Source: Thalassospira xiamenensis M-5 = DSM 17429
GTDB taxonomy: Bacteria > Pseudomonadota > Alphaproteobacteria > Rhodospirillales > Thalassospiraceae
Reading direction: 5' to 3'
Length of the DNA stretch: 64,000 nucleotides
Assembly (NCBI RefSeq): GCF_000300235.2
Contig: NZ_CP004389.1
Span: forward strand, 62,001 to 126,000
Below the pieces are notes generated by a model. The model made no database searches. It had not been told where the DNA came from and saw only the letters and a program-made list of their open reading frames with translations. Shown here piece by piece: positions 7,062 through 16,466 of this stretch. Position 1 is the stretch's first letter. Each line of letters starts with the position of its first letter. The position numbers and the translations under genes were made by a program.

Positions 7062-7838
7062 TTAATCTCTTCGATCTTCTGCGCCCTGCCAGCACTCAAC
7101 CAAAAAAGTCGCCATTGCCCCCGCTAGATTTACCGCAAGCGCAGCATGACGCGGAGCTGATCTAACCGGTTTGCGACCTTGCCCATGGGCATCCCCAATC
7201 TTGTTACGAAGGGTTCCAAGATTTTGTACTACAGTATGGCACCCACCAAGGATTGCCTTAAAAGGCTGCTCGGTATGCTGGGAGGGGGAAAGGTTCAATA
7301 TCTTGGCTGTCTTGTTATATAATTTGGGAAGATCATCATCCCCATAAGTATCCTCGGCTTCGTCCAAAATGCATTTGCAGACGGTCTCCAACAATGTTCG
7401 CGCTGCGGTAATCGCGCCATCAGGATCTTCATAACGTCTAGCTAGAGCCTTCTCCCATGCTCTGTGAACTCCGTCGGGATCAAAGGACGACAGTATCTCA
7501 GAAATAGTCGTATCCGCCGGGGCACCGTTACAGCCCTCAAGATGTTCTAGAAGTGGTTGGAAACCGTCATAGATATGTTTTCGACGCGCCGCCCAAGCCC
7601 CTGTACCGGTGGCAATTTGTTTTAAATGGCCCCATAGTTGACCCTGATCCCTACTTGTTCGAATGAAGGATGGAAGAAGATCGCGTGTTTCACCATCCAT
7701 GAATTCTGCGCGAAGTTGATGATATGCAGCTTGGTCAAAACCGCCGTTTTCAGCCAGGGAAATCATCATGTTTTGAAGCATTATAGCCCGCTCAAGAGTG
7801 GAATCCGGCATGTCTTCTGGCTCTGAATTCCAAGTCAT
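7062..7838 (-). CDS. Abortive infection protein with C-terminal Abi-C domain
   Basis: This 258-aa protein has the Abi-C type C-terminal domain at about 145-250 (ARTLLETVCKCILDEA, then LGTLRNKIGDAHG and a hydrophobic end helix). That domain is typical of abortive infection proteins found in phage-defence loci. The N-terminal half has no familiar enzyme motif. The ATG follows the AAGGGA of repeat copy 10 by 9 bases. The gene stops 27 bases before repeat copy 9. Together with the SIR2 and RES-Xre genes it marks the array as defence-rich. Confidence 0.75.
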   Translation of the reverse strand: MTWNSEPEDMPDSTLERAIMLQNMMISLAENGGFDQAAYHQLRAEFMDGETRDLLPSFIRTSRDQGQLWGHLKQIATGTGAWAARRKHIYDGFQPLLEHLEGCNGAPADTTISEILSSFDPDGVHRAWEKALARRYEDPDGAITAARTLLETVCKCILDEAEDTYGDDDLPKLYNKTAKILNLSPSQHTEQPFKAILGGCHTVVQNLGTLRNKIGDAHGQGRKPVRSAPRHAALAVNLAGAMATFLVECWQGAEDRRD

Positions 7839-7847
7839 CTTGCGGTG

Positions 7848-7863
7848 TTCCCTTAGTTTGAAT
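7848..7863 (-). repeat. Array repeat R (copy 10)
   Basis: TTCCCTTAGTTTGAAT is diverged (three changes) but keeps AAT TCA AAC TAA and AAGGGA in register. Confidence 0.7.
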
Positions 7864-8065
7864 TACCGATCGTCAGCGCGGATCGAACGACCGGAGCAAC
7901 TGTATCTTTCGTAATATTACGCTGCTTTATCCAGGCTAGGACAGCGTTAGCGAAGGCTGTTGCTTCTTCCTTGTTATCGCTCTCCCAGCCCAGAACATTT
8001 ACCTTGCAGCACGAAGGGAGGGTCTCTTCTGGCAAGCTCTCCTCGTTGTCAGTTGAAACCATCAT
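7853..8065 (-). CDS. Small acidic protein, unknown function (70 aa, array cassette)
   Basis: The frame starts with ATG-ATG three bases after the AAGGGAC of repeat copy 11. It ends in NSN plus TAA encoded by repeat copy 10. The middle (SDNKEEATAFANAVLAWIKQRN) predicts an amphipathic helix. No known domain. Confidence 0.55.
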   Translation of the reverse strand: MMVSTDNEESLPEETLPSCCKVNVLGWESDNKEEATAFANAVLAWIKQRNITKDTVAPVVRSALTIGNSN

Positions 8066-8068
8066 GAT

Positions 8069-8084
8069 GTCCCTTAGTTGGAAT
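8069..8084 (-). repeat. Array repeat R (copy 11, at the island's left border)
   Basis: GTCCCTTAGTTGGAAT has one change. It ends a truncated gene with SDSN-stop and starts the 70-aa gene. It is the last repeat before the metabolic island. Confidence 0.8.
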
Positions 8085-8103
8085 CCGATTTCGCGGGGAT
8101 ATT
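8074..8103 (-). pseudogene. C-terminal stub of a cassette gene cut by the IS701-type element
   Basis: The frame ending at the repeat TAA reads ASVNIPAKSDSN. It carries the standard repeat-encoded tail, but upstream it runs into transposase sequence. This is the 3' end of a cassette gene interrupted by the island. Confidence 0.45.
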
Positions 8104-8997
8104 GACGCTGGCGGTATTCGGCTCGCGGCCACGCGTTTATCGATCATGCCTTGTATCTGCCGAAGAGCTGGACGAGTGATCCGGCACGACTTACCGCAAC
8201 CCATGTTCCTGAATTTGTAAATTTCGCCACCAAGCCAGCCTTGGCAGTTCAAATTATACAGCGGACGCTGGCGGCCGACGTCCCTTTCTCGTGGGTCGCA
8301 GCGAACGCGGTATATGGGGTTGGTGACGTTGAGCAGGCTCTGCGCCGGGCCTGCAAAGGCTACGTTCTCGGCGTGAAATCGGACCATTACTTTGGCTCTT
8401 GGGCAGGCAAGGCGGAAGAGATTGCACAGGGCCTTGATCCAGGCGCATGGAAACGCCTTTCCGCTGGCGAGGGCACAAAGGGTGCCCGCCTTCATGACTG
8501 GGCCTACTGCGAGCTCGCCGATCTCGAAGCCGATGAATATGACGAGACAAAATCAGGCGTGTGGACCCGGGGCCTCCTGATCCGCCGTAACATCAGCGAC
8601 GGTGATCTGGCCTACTTTACGACCTGGTGCCCGGCGGGCACGGAAATACAGGCTCTTGTCTCCGTCGAGGGCCGCCGCCGGGCGATCGAAGACAGCTTCG
8701 AAACGACCAAAAACGAGCTTGGCCTCGATCATAATGAGAGCCGCTCGTGGCATGGCTGGCCTTCGCCATGATGGCGGTGATCCGATACCGCACCAATGAC
8801 GTGACGCCCCCAAAAAGATCGAGGATGCGGACCATCGGGATCTGATCCGATGGTCAATTCAAGAGGTCCGCCGGATCGCCAACAAGCTTGCCCAACATCG
8901 GATCGAACCCGCAGACATCATCGCATGGTCATGTTGGCGACGTGCCCATCAGGCCGCAGCCCAACGAGCTCACCTCAAACAAAAATCGCAACTGTAA
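8104..8997 (+). pseudogene. IS701-family transposase remnant (DDE type)
   Basis: The frame begins without a start codon (ARGHAFIDHALYLPKSW), so the N-terminal part is missing. It runs to SWHGW near 8760, where bases coding for about nine family-typical residues are deleted between GGCTGG-like direct repeats, shifting the frame. The C-terminal frame (FAMMAVIRYRTNDVTP to HLKQKSQL) then continues to TAA at 8995. The motifs DLIRWSIQEVRRIANKLAQ and AWSCWRRAHQAA match IS701-type ends. It is not active. It marks where the metabolic island joined the array. Confidence 0.8.
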
Positions 8998-9097
8998 TGC
9001 TAACAATAAGCAGCTGAGAAAATTGTTTCCTATGATCTCTGGATGTTTGTTTAGATTATTGATAAAAAATTTGATTCGTCGTTGGGATATTGAGGAC

Positions 9098-9877
9098 ATG
9101 GTAGAAAAAACTAAACCGTTGAAAGACGAGCACGAACTGCAGGCTCCCAGAAGTCAAACGCTTGTGCGGGGGTTCCAAATTATTGACGCCGTGGCTGAAC
9201 GCCCTCGCAATATTCAAGAAATTTCTTCAGTTACAGGGCTGACATATGGCACGGTGCATCGCATTGTTGCTGTATTACAAGAACAACGCTACCTCAAGCC
9301 CGAAAGGTCGCACGGGTTCACACTTGGCCCGCGGTTGATTGAACTTGGCTTTGCGGCCTATTCGCGGGTCGATCTTGTGCAGGTGGTCCGGCCATGGTTG
9401 GAGGAACTGTCAGATCTAACGCATGATACGGTCCATCTCGCGCGCCGCGAAGGATGGGAAGTTACCTATCTTGATAAACTGCCTGGTGCGCGGCCGGTAG
9501 AGATCAGTTCACGGGTGGGTGGTCGCAAACCTGTTATTTCAACGGGGGTCGGAAAGGCCTTGCTGTTTGATGAACCAGAGCTGGTTTTAAAACAGCTCTA
9601 TGAGCAGGATGGTCACCTGTTGCCAGACCGGATGTCACAGAAAGAATGGCTGGCATTGATGGCGTCATACCGGGCAGAGGGTTATAGCTATGACCTTGGC
9701 GAAGATGAACCATCCATTCGCTGTGTTGCCGCACCCTTGCGCGATGCGACCGGGAAAATTATTGCTGCAGTTTCGGTTTCATCGACCCACGAATATATGT
9801 CACCGGCACGCATGCAAGAGCTGATCCCGCTGGTCAAGCGGATTGCGAAATCGATTTCGCACGAGCTTGGGGCATAG
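9098..9877 (+). CDS. IclR-family transcriptional regulator
   Basis: This 259-aa protein has an N-terminal winged helix-turn-helix at about 14-75 (RGFQIIDAVAE, ISSVTGLTYGTVHRIVAVLQ) and a C-terminal effector domain (TVHLARREGWEVTYLDKLPG, STGVGKALL, CVAAPLRDATGKIIAAVSVS). Start ATG at 9098 is chosen because the homologous part begins soon after. An upstream in-frame start would add residues from IS remnant sequence. It is convergent with the dehydrogenase gene and probably controls the TRAP and aldolase operon in response to the imported acid. Confidence 0.9.
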   Translation: MVEKTKPLKDEHELQAPRSQTLVRGFQIIDAVAERPRNIQEISSVTGLTYGTVHRIVAVLQEQRYLKPERSHGFTLGPRLIELGFAAYSRVDLVQVVRPWLEELSDLTHDTVHLARREGWEVTYLDKLPGARPVEISSRVGGRKPVISTGVGKALLFDEPELVLKQLYEQDGHLLPDRMSQKEWLALMASYRAEGYSYDLGEDEPSIRCVAAPLRDATGKIIAAVSVSSTHEYMSPARMQELIPLVKRIAKSISHELGA

Positions 9878-9898
9878 GGAACAGCAAATTAGAATTTG

Positions 9899-9936
9899 CC
9901 CTAAAAGCTGCCGCGGCTCCGTCGCAGCTTTTAGGG
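9899..9936. terminator. Inverted repeat between convergent genes, likely bidirectional terminator
   Basis: CCCTAAAAGCTGC and GCAGCTTTTAGGG form a perfect 13-bp stem with a 12-base loop between the IclR and dehydrogenase stop codons. There is no clear T-run, so Rho-independent activity is uncertain. Confidence 0.5.
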
Positions 9937-9961
9937 ACACGCAAATCGCAAGGGCTCGTTT

Positions 9962-11362
9962 TTATGAAAGAACTTTCCCCGGGTTTAGAATTTCCTTTGG
10001 GTCAAAACTCCGTTTTAGCAGTCTCAGAGTTGCAAGCTCGGTTTCCGAGCGACTGTAAGAAAGCCACGGTTTTTTGTGTAAACCGATGCCATGTTCTGCC
10101 GACACCGAGCCGCCATAGGTGCGGATAATCTCATAGACCGCCCTCTCGATGTTCTTGCCTGTTGGATCAAATTGGTCGATGGGGCCGGCGACCAGATGAA
10201 TATTACTATCCCCCGCATGGCCAAAAAAGACCGTCGGTAATTTGGGGAAAGCCTGTGTCAAAGCCGCACGAATTTCATCAACACAATCGCCGATGCGCGA
10301 GCGCGGTACAGAAACGTCAAAGCTGATGACAGGGGCGCGCAGGGACAGAATTTCGGAAACACCGTCGCGTAGCGACCAGAAGGTTTCAATCTCACGGTGA
10401 GACTGGGCAATTGTCGCATCGGAAATAATGCTGGTTTCAAAGGCTGTTTCCAGCATGGCTTCAAACGCTGATCTTTCACCATCCGGATCAGCCCCCTGCA
10501 TGTCGATAAGGGCATAAAGTGGATAATCTGTCGCCAGTGGCGGCTTCTGACCGGTTCCATCAATAACGGCCTGATAATAATCATTCCACATCAGTTCAAA
10601 CGCTGTGAGGCGGCCCGACAACATGAACTGGGCGTGGCTGATAAGGCGGGTAACTGAGTCAAACTCTGGCAGCGCAACCAATGCTGTATTGGCACCACAA
10701 ACACCTGGATGCAGCTTGAGCACAGCGCGCGTGATAACGCCCAGCGTTCCTTCCGATCCGATGAACAAATGCTTGAGATCCAGTGCCGCATTATTTTTGG
10801 GCATACGGTTCATCATTGGCAGAATTGTGCCGTCGGCAAAGACAACCTCCAGCCCAAGAACAAGATCACGCGTCATGCCGTATCGAATGACACGGTTGCC
10901 CCCGGCATTGGTCGAGATATTGCCGCCAATCTGACAGGAGCCGCGCGCACCAAGATCAAGTGCAAAATAATATCCTGCATTCTGTGCCGCGTCCTGAATG
11001 CGCTGCAAGATGCAGCCCGCCTCCACGACCATCAGGCTCGAAGATGTGTCAATTTCCTCAATCTGGTCCATTCGGGCCAAAGACAGCAACACCGAACCTT
11101 CCGAAGGAACCGCCCCGCCAGCAAGTCCTGAAAGTCCGCCTTGGGGCACAACAGGAACGTGGTGCTGATGGCACAATCTCAGAACTGCGGATACCGCGGC
11201 GGTGTCGCGCGGAGTGACCAGTGCACAAGGCGTTCCGCCACGTTCGGTACTCCAATCACCCAAGGCTGATTGGGGAATGTTATCTGCATGTCTGAAATTG
11301 GCGGATCCGACAGCTTCCTCTAGCGCATGGTAAAAATCTTTGGGCAAAAATCTGGCTGGCAT
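9962..11362 (-). CDS. FAD-linked D-2-hydroxyacid dehydrogenase (GlcD/D-LDH family)
   Basis: This 466-aa protein has the PCMH-type FAD-binding domain at the N-terminus (VPVVPQGGLSGLAGGAVP near 70-87, GGNISTNAGGNRVIRYGMTRDLVLG near 148-172, FIGSEGTLGVIT near 207). The C-terminal FAD oxidase domain has GHAGDSNIHL and SAEHGIGLHKK, the metal and substrate site of the family, and ends DPKEILNPGKVL. Such enzymes oxidise D-2-hydroxyacids (D-lactate, glycolate, 2-hydroxyglutarate and others) to 2-oxoacids. It diverges from dctP across a shared control region. With the aldolase it would turn a 2,4-dihydroxy acid into a 4-hydroxy-2-oxo acid. Substrate unproven. Confidence 0.85.
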   Translation of the reverse strand: MPARFLPKDFYHALEEAVGSANFRHADNIPQSALGDWSTERGGTPCALVTPRDTAAVSAVLRLCHQHHVPVVPQGGLSGLAGGAVPSEGSVLLSLARMDQIEEIDTSSSLMVVEAGCILQRIQDAAQNAGYYFALDLGARGSCQIGGNISTNAGGNRVIRYGMTRDLVLGLEVVFADGTILPMMNRMPKNNAALDLKHLFIGSEGTLGVITRAVLKLHPGVCGANTALVALPEFDSVTRLISHAQFMLSGRLTAFELMWNDYYQAVIDGTGQKPPLATDYPLYALIDMQGADPDGERSAFEAMLETAFETSIISDATIAQSHREIETFWSLRDGVSEILSLRAPVISFDVSVPRSRIGDCVDEIRAALTQAFPKLPTVFFGHAGDSNIHLVAGPIDQFDPTGKNIERAVYEIIRTYGGSVSAEHGIGLHKKPWLSYSRSETELATLRLLKRSFDPKEILNPGKVLS

Positions 11363-11403
11363 GGGGGATCTCCGGGACTTGGACGAGCCATAACGGGTAA
11401 CTT

Positions 11404-11445
11404 ATTTTTCACATATTGAAAATAGATTTTATTATTTGACAAATA
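11404..11445. promoter_or_regulatory. Two palindromes and a promoter in the divergent control region
   Basis: An inverted repeat ATTTTTCA-CATAT-TGAAAATA (11404-11424) is followed by a perfect palindrome TATTTGACAAATA (11433-11445). The second overlaps TTGACA (11436-11441), a consensus -35 box facing dctP. They are good candidates for IclR-type regulator binding. About 210 bases separate the two divergent genes, and nothing else stands out there. Confidence 0.5.
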
Positions 11446-11574
11446 AATGCATTTTCACTAAATCCAACAGATCGAAAAATACAGAGGCGGAGACCTCTGC
11501 TCAATATCCAAAAAAACAAATCAGGAAACACAGGACACCAAACTAGGGTGTTCGGATAAAAAGGGAGGACGACG

Positions 11575-12582
11575 ATGTCGTTCAAGAAAACGGCGCAGAT
11601 TATACGCGCAACTACTCTTTCCGTTCTGATCTCCGGTGCGTTTTTCGCATCCCAGGCACAGGCTGAGCCTGAAATTCTTTTCCGGGCGGCACATTCTTCT
11701 GCCCCGACATCGACCGGTCAGAAGGCATTTGAGTTCCTTGACAAGGAACTGCGCGAAAAAACAGATGGTCGAATCGGTTTAGAAATTTATCCCAATTCTC
11801 AGCTCGGCGGTGAGCGCGAGGCAATCGAGAACGTCCAATTAGGTAATATCGACCTGACCTTCGCATCCTCGGCTCCCGTCGCCTCTTTTGCCCCCGAATT
11901 CTTTGCCTTTGACATTCCCTTCCTGTTCACCAATCGGAAACAGGCTTATGCGGTGCTTGACGGTGAAATCGGCACCGAAATCATGAATTCGCTCAAAGAC
12001 AAGGGTATTGTCGGTCTGGCATATTGGGAAAACGGTTTTCGCCAGTTGACCAACTCGAAAAAAGAAATCCGGACCCCGGATGACCTGGCGGGCATGAAGA
12101 TGCGCACCATGGAAAACGAGGTCAATATTGCGACCTGGCGTGAGGAGGGTGCCAATCCGGCACCGCTGGCATTCAACGAACTGTTCACCGCCCTTCAACA
12201 GGGAATCTTCGATGCACAGGAAGGGCCGATCAACCTTTTCTATGACATGAAGTTCAATGAAGTTCAGAAATTCATCACCAAGACCAATCACATCTATTCG
12301 CCGTGGCCGCTTCTGGCAAGCCCGGACAAGCTGGCCACTTTAAGTGCAAAAGACCGTGTAATCTTTGATGCCGCAGTCAAAGACGCAACAGCCTACCAGC
12401 GCAAACTGGCCCAGGAAGCGGACGACAAAGCTGAAGCCGCGATGACGAACGTGAAGTTCACAACACTGACGCCCGAAGAACTGTCTCTGTTCGTTCAGAA
12501 GGCTGCTCCGATTGCCGATCTGGTCAAAGAAAAAGCCGGTGCAGATCTCGTCAATCGTCTGCTTTCCGCAACCAAAAAATAA
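11575..12582 (+). CDS. dctP: TRAP transporter periplasmic solute-binding protein
   Basis: This 335-aa protein has a signal peptide (residues 1-30, ending SQAQA). The mature part is of DctP type: FRAAHSSAPTSTGQKAFEFL, LGGEREAIENVQLGNIDLTF, FRQLTNSKKEIRTPDDLAGMKMRT and ALQQGIFDAQEGPINLFYDMKF. The last holds the conserved region that contacts the substrate carboxylate. It binds an organic acid in the periplasm and delivers it to DctQM. The ribosome binding site AGGGAGGA lies seven bases before the ATG. A hairpin follows the gene and may keep expression of this protein above that of the membrane subunits. Confidence 0.92.
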   Translation: MSFKKTAQIIRATTLSVLISGAFFASQAQAEPEILFRAAHSSAPTSTGQKAFEFLDKELREKTDGRIGLEIYPNSQLGGEREAIENVQLGNIDLTFASSAPVASFAPEFFAFDIPFLFTNRKQAYAVLDGEIGTEIMNSLKDKGIVGLAYWENGFRQLTNSKKEIRTPDDLAGMKMRTMENEVNIATWREEGANPAPLAFNELFTALQQGIFDAQEGPINLFYDMKFNEVQKFITKTNHIYSPWPLLASPDKLATLSAKDRVIFDAAVKDATAYQRKLAQEADDKAEAAMTNVKFTTLTPEELSLFVQKAAPIADLVKEKAGADLVNRLLSATKK

Positions 12583-12597
12583 TCACCTGACAAAAGC

Positions 12598-12628
12598 GGG
12601 GCGTCAGTATCGGACGCCCCATCCTTTT
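12598..12628 (+). terminator. Hairpin between dctP and dctQ (attenuator)
   Basis: GGGGCGTC and GACGCCCC form an 8-bp stem with a 7-base loop, followed by ATCCTTTTTC. This is a plausible partial terminator that lowers expression of the downstream membrane subunits. Confidence 0.5.
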
Positions 12629-12714
12629 TCCAGTCCCTGTACCGAAACTGCCAGATGCAGGATTGATCCACAGAAGTCACCCTGATCATTGATCGGCTGG
12701 CAAGGGAGGGATTC

Positions 12715-13197
12715 ATGCTTAAACTTATTGATGAGCATTTTGAAGAGGCATTCACAGTGGTCCTTATGGCCCTGATGACAATCCTCATCGGTGTTCAGAT
12801 TTTCATGCGTTATGTGATGGGGGCATCTCTGTCCTGGTCTGAAGAACTGGCACGATATTTCTTCATCTGGATGACCTATAGCGGCGTCGCTTATGCTATC
12901 CGCAAAAATGCTCATATTCGTGTGACCATGTTTGCCCACCTGTTGCCGCCAAAAGGGCAGGTATATTTGCGCCTGCTGACCCATGCCATTTTTGCCGGTT
13001 TTGCATGTTACGCGATGTATCAGGGCTGGTTCCTGATCGAGAAAACCTTTCGCTTTGGTCAAAAATCCGCCTCGCTCGGCATGCCCATGGCTTATATCTA
13101 TCTCGCACCTTTTACCGGGTTTTCAATGGTACTGGTTCGTCTGGCGCAATCATTCATCTGCGAGCTACGCGACGGCACTGAAAGAGAGATGAAATGA
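12715..13197 (+). CDS. dctQ: TRAP transporter small membrane subunit
   Basis: This 160-aa protein has four membrane helices and the family signature WSEELARYFFIWMTYSGVAYAIRKNAHIRV near residues 37-66. It forms the membrane complex with DctM. The ribosome binding site GGGAGGG precedes the ATG, and its stop overlaps the dctM start (ATGA). Confidence 0.9.
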   Translation: MLKLIDEHFEEAFTVVLMALMTILIGVQIFMRYVMGASLSWSEELARYFFIWMTYSGVAYAIRKNAHIRVTMFAHLLPPKGQVYLRLLTHAIFAGFACYAMYQGWFLIEKTFRFGQKSASLGMPMAYIYLAPFTGFSMVLVRLAQSFICELRDGTEREMK

Positions 13198-14477
13198 TTT
13201 CTCTCATTCTGTTTGGCCTGCTGGCGGTTCTTCTTTTTATCTCGGTTCCGATTGCAGTATCGCTAGGTGTTGCTTCAACGGTGGCGCTGCTTGTCTCTGG
13301 CAAGGTCTCCGGCAGTTATGTGCCTCAGGTGCTTGTTACATCAATTGACAGTTTTCCTCTGATGGCCGTCCCGTTCTTTATTCTGGCGGGCGATCTGATG
13401 GGGCAAGGGGGATTGTCTCAGCGCCTGATCAATGTCGCACGCCTTTTGTTTGGCCGTTATACGGGCGGTATGGCAATTATTGCCGTTGTGACATGCATTT
13501 TCTTTGCCGCCATTTCCGGTTCTGGTCCGGCAACGGTGGCTGCTGTCGGCACCATCTTGCTGCCTGCCATGGCAAGAGACGGCTATAAAAAAGGCTTCTC
13601 GGCCGGGCTTATCGCGTCTTCCGGGTCACTTGGCGTTATCATTCCCCCCTCTATCCCGATGGTAATTTATGCGACCTCTGCCAACGTGTCAGTCTCAAGG
13701 CTGTTCATGGGGGGTGTTCTTCCCGGATTGCTGATCGGCCTGACACTGATCACGTACGCATGGTGGAAATCACGGGCAGATGGACAAACCCCGAGCGATT
13801 ATCATCCCTCGCGCAAGGAAGTGCTTGCGACCATCAACGACGCCAAATGGGCATTGATGGTGCCAGTGATCATTCTGGGCGGCATCTACGGCGGTGTTTT
13901 TACCCCGACCGAGGCGGCCGCAGTGGGGGTCATTTACGGATTGTTTGTGGGGGTCTTTGTTTATCGGGAACTCAACCTTAAAAAACTCTACCGGATCTTC
14001 GCCGGTTCGGCACTGACGTCGGCAACAATCATGCTCATTGTTGGAACCGCCACCATTTTTGGCCGCGCACTGGCGATTGAAGGCGTGCCCGTCATGCTGG
14101 CCCATGCCATCACGTCGATCGTGGATCAAACATGGCTTTTACTGCTGGCGATCAACGTGATCTTGCTGATTGTTGGCACCTTCATGGAAACGATTGCCGC
14201 CATTATCATTCTGACCCCGATTTTGTTGCCGCTGGTTACAGCGCTGGGTGTCAGTCCCGGGCATTTCGGCATCATGATGATCATCAACCTCGCGATTGGC
14301 ATGGTTACGCCGCCGGTCGGCGTGAACCTGTTCGTCGCCGCACGTGTCTCGGACCTGTCCCTGGAAACCGTGATCAAGGGGGCAATCATACCGACATTGC
14401 TCATGATTATAGTGCTGATGATCGTCACCTATGTACCGGCTCTCACACTGGCTCTGCCTGCCGTCGTTGGCATGTAA
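13194..14477 (+). CDS. dctM: TRAP transporter large membrane subunit
   Basis: This 427-aa protein has about 12 membrane helices. Conserved DctM motifs are FPLMAVPFFILAGDLMGQGG, ISGSGPATVAAVGTILLPAM, GVIIPPSIPMVIYA, TPTEAAAVGV and MVTPPVGVNLFVA. It is the sodium-coupled permease that takes substrate from DctP. It is translated with dctQ through a four-base overlap. Confidence 0.92.
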   Translation: MISLILFGLLAVLLFISVPIAVSLGVASTVALLVSGKVSGSYVPQVLVTSIDSFPLMAVPFFILAGDLMGQGGLSQRLINVARLLFGRYTGGMAIIAVVTCIFFAAISGSGPATVAAVGTILLPAMARDGYKKGFSAGLIASSGSLGVIIPPSIPMVIYATSANVSVSRLFMGGVLPGLLIGLTLITYAWWKSRADGQTPSDYHPSRKEVLATINDAKWALMVPVIILGGIYGGVFTPTEAAAVGVIYGLFVGVFVYRELNLKKLYRIFAGSALTSATIMLIVGTATIFGRALAIEGVPVMLAHAITSIVDQTWLLLLAINVILLIVGTFMETIAAIIILTPILLPLVTALGVSPGHFGIMMIINLAIGMVTPPVGVNLFVAARVSDLSLETVIKGAIIPTLLMIIVLMIVTYVPALTLALPAVVGM

Positions 14478-14500
14478 CTCGATGTTAAAGGATATACAAA

Positions 14501-15412
14501 ATGACTAGGAAATTGCGGGCGGTGATCATAGGACCGGGCAATATCGGCACCGACCTTCTAATGAAAATGAAACGATCCGATTGGGTTGAACCCGTCTGGA
14601 TGGTCGGCATTGATCCGGCCTCCGAGGGGCTCAACCGAGCTGCCGAGATGGGCATCAAAACCTGCGCAACCGGTATTGACGGGGTTCTTGAACATGTGAT
14701 CTCCGATGATATTCGGGTCGCCTTCGATGCGACGTCTGCCTATGTTCATGCAGAAAACTCCCGCAAGTTGAACGAGCTTGGCGTGATAATGATTGATCTG
14801 ACGCCAGCGGCGATTGGCCCGTTCTGTATTCCGTCAGTTAACCTTGCCGATCATGCCAAAAGCAACGAAATGAACGTCAATATGGTTACCTGCGGCGGCC
14901 AGGCCACCATCCCGATTGTTGCGGCCGTTTCACGTGTGCAACCGGTCGAATATGGCGAAATCGTTGCTGCGGTTTCGTCGCGTTCCGTAGGGCCGGGCAC
15001 ACGCAAAAATATTGACGAATTCACCAGTACGACGGCGGCCGCGATCGAGAAAGTCGGTGGTGCCAAACGTGGCAAGGCGATCATAATCGTCAATCCGGCG
15101 GAACCCCCGCTTCTGATGCGCGATACTGTGCATGTGCTGACTAAAAATGAACCGGATCAGGCTGCAATTATTGCCAGTGTCAATGCAATGGTGGCCGAAG
15201 TTCAGAAATATGTCCCGGGTTACAAACTGGTGAACGGGCCGATCTTCGACGGCAACCGGGTATCGATCTATCTCGAGGTCGAAGGGCTCGGTGACTTCTT
15301 GCCGAAATATGCCGGCAATTTGGACATCATGACGGCGGCCGCACTTCGCACTGCCGAACTTTTTGCTGAACAGGCCGATTGCGGCGCCTTCACGTTACCA
15401 GCACGTGGCTGA
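14501..15412 (+). CDS. mhpF: Acetaldehyde dehydrogenase, CoA-acylating
   Basis: This 303-aa protein has an N-terminal Rossmann fold ([12 protein letters not shown], residues 8-19) and the catalytic Cys in [12 protein letters not shown] near residue 131. It converts acetaldehyde, NAD+ and CoA to acetyl-CoA. Length fits the MhpF/DmpF family (about 300-315). It is followed 10 bases later by the aldolase with which it normally forms a channelling complex. The homologues usually serve meta-cleavage of aromatics, but no ring-cleavage genes are present here. Confidence 0.93.
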   Translation: MTRKLRAVIIGPGNIGTDLLMKMKRSDWVEPVWMVGIDPASEGLNRAAEMGIKTCATGIDGVLEHVISDDIRVAFDATSAYVHAENSRKLNELGVIMIDLTPAAIGPFCIPSVNLADHAKSNEMNVNMVTCGGQATIPIVAAVSRVQPVEYGEIVAAVSSRSVGPGTRKNIDEFTSTTAAAIEKVGGAKRGKAIIIVNPAEPPLLMRDTVHVLTKNEPDQAAIIASVNAMVAEVQKYVPGYKLVNGPIFDGNRVSIYLEVEGLGDFLPKYAGNLDIMTAAALRTAELFAEQADCGAFTLPARG

Positions 15413-15422
15413 GGAGAGACAG

Positions 15423-16463
15423 ATGAATATCGAGGGACGTAAAATCACCCTTCACGAAATGAGCCTGCGGGACGGTATGCATGCCAAACGTCATCAGATT
15501 TCGGTCAGTCAGATGATCGAGGTTGCCAAGGCCGCCGACGAAGCCGGTATGCCGTGGATCGAAATTACGCATGGGGATGGTCTGGGCGGAGCATCGGTGA
15601 ACTATGGTTTCTCGGCCGCAACGGACGAGGAATATCTCTCGGCAGTCATCCCGCATCTTAAAAATTCCAAGGTCTCGGCACTTTTGTTGCCTGGTATTGG
15701 AACAATCGACATGCTCAAGCGGGCAATGGATTGCGGGATCGCCGGTGTGCGTATTGCCACCCATTGCACGGAGGCCGATTGCGCTGAACAGCACATTACC
15801 TTTGCGGCTAAAACCGGGCTCGATACAGTTGGCTTCCTGATGATGTCACATCGTGCCAGTCCGGAAAAACTGGTTGAACAGGCCTTGTTGATGGAAGGGT
15901 ATGGTGCGAACTGCATTTATTGTACGGATTCTGCCGGTCATATGCTGCCGCAAGATGTCACGGACCGCATTTCCGCGATCCGTGCAGCCCTTCAGCCGGA
16001 AACCGAGCTTGGTTTCCATGGTCACCACAATCTTGGGATGGGCATTGCCAACTCTGTTGCCGCAGTGGCTGCTGGTGCGAACCGTATTGATGGCGCCATT
16101 GCCGGGCTTGGGGCTGGTGCAGGAAATGCGGCAACCGAACTTCTCGTGGCCGTGTTTGAACGCATGGGGGTCGAGACCGGCGTCGATTTATTCAAGATAA
16201 TGGACGCCGCCGAAGACCTTGTAGTACCGATGATGGATCGCATGATTCGGGTGGATCGCGGGTCACTCGTCCTCGGTTATGCCGGTGTTTATTCCTCGTT
16301 CCTGCTGTTTGCAGAACGGGCTGAAAAGCGCTACGGCATACCTGCGCGTGATTTGTTGCTGGAACTCGGGCGTCGCGGCATGGTCGGCGGTCAGGAAGAC
16401 ATGATCGAAGACCTTGCACTTACGATGTCCAAAAATGCCGGAACGATAGTTTCGACAAAATGA
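15423..16463 (+). CDS. mhpE: 4-hydroxy-2-oxovalerate aldolase
   Basis: This 346-aa TIM-barrel aldolase has [15 protein letters not shown] near residue 9-23, carrying the conserved Arg-Asp pair (Asp is a metal ligand). The metal-binding HxH is in [10 protein letters not shown] near residue 200. It splits 4-hydroxy-2-oxovalerate into pyruvate and acetaldehyde, and the latter passes to MhpF. Start ATG 15423 with GGAGAG just upstream is preferred over an earlier frame overlapping mhpF. It is the last gene of the island's operon. Confidence 0.93.
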   Translation: MNIEGRKITLHEMSLRDGMHAKRHQISVSQMIEVAKAADEAGMPWIEITHGDGLGGASVNYGFSAATDEEYLSAVIPHLKNSKVSALLLPGIGTIDMLKRAMDCGIAGVRIATHCTEADCAEQHITFAAKTGLDTVGFLMMSHRASPEKLVEQALLMEGYGANCIYCTDSAGHMLPQDVTDRISAIRAALQPETELGFHGHHNLGMGIANSVAAVAAGANRIDGAIAGLGAGAGNAATELLVAVFERMGVETGVDLFKIMDAAEDLVVPMMDRMIRVDRGSLVLGYAGVYSSFLLFAERAEKRYGIPARDLLLELGRRGMVGGQEDMIEDLALTMSKNAGTIVSTK

Positions 16464-16466
16464 TCT

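Noticed and set aside
8049-8495. Minus-strand 148-codon frame across the IS701 remnant
   Set aside because: It is antisense to transposase sequence and crosses repeat copy 11 out of the usual frame.
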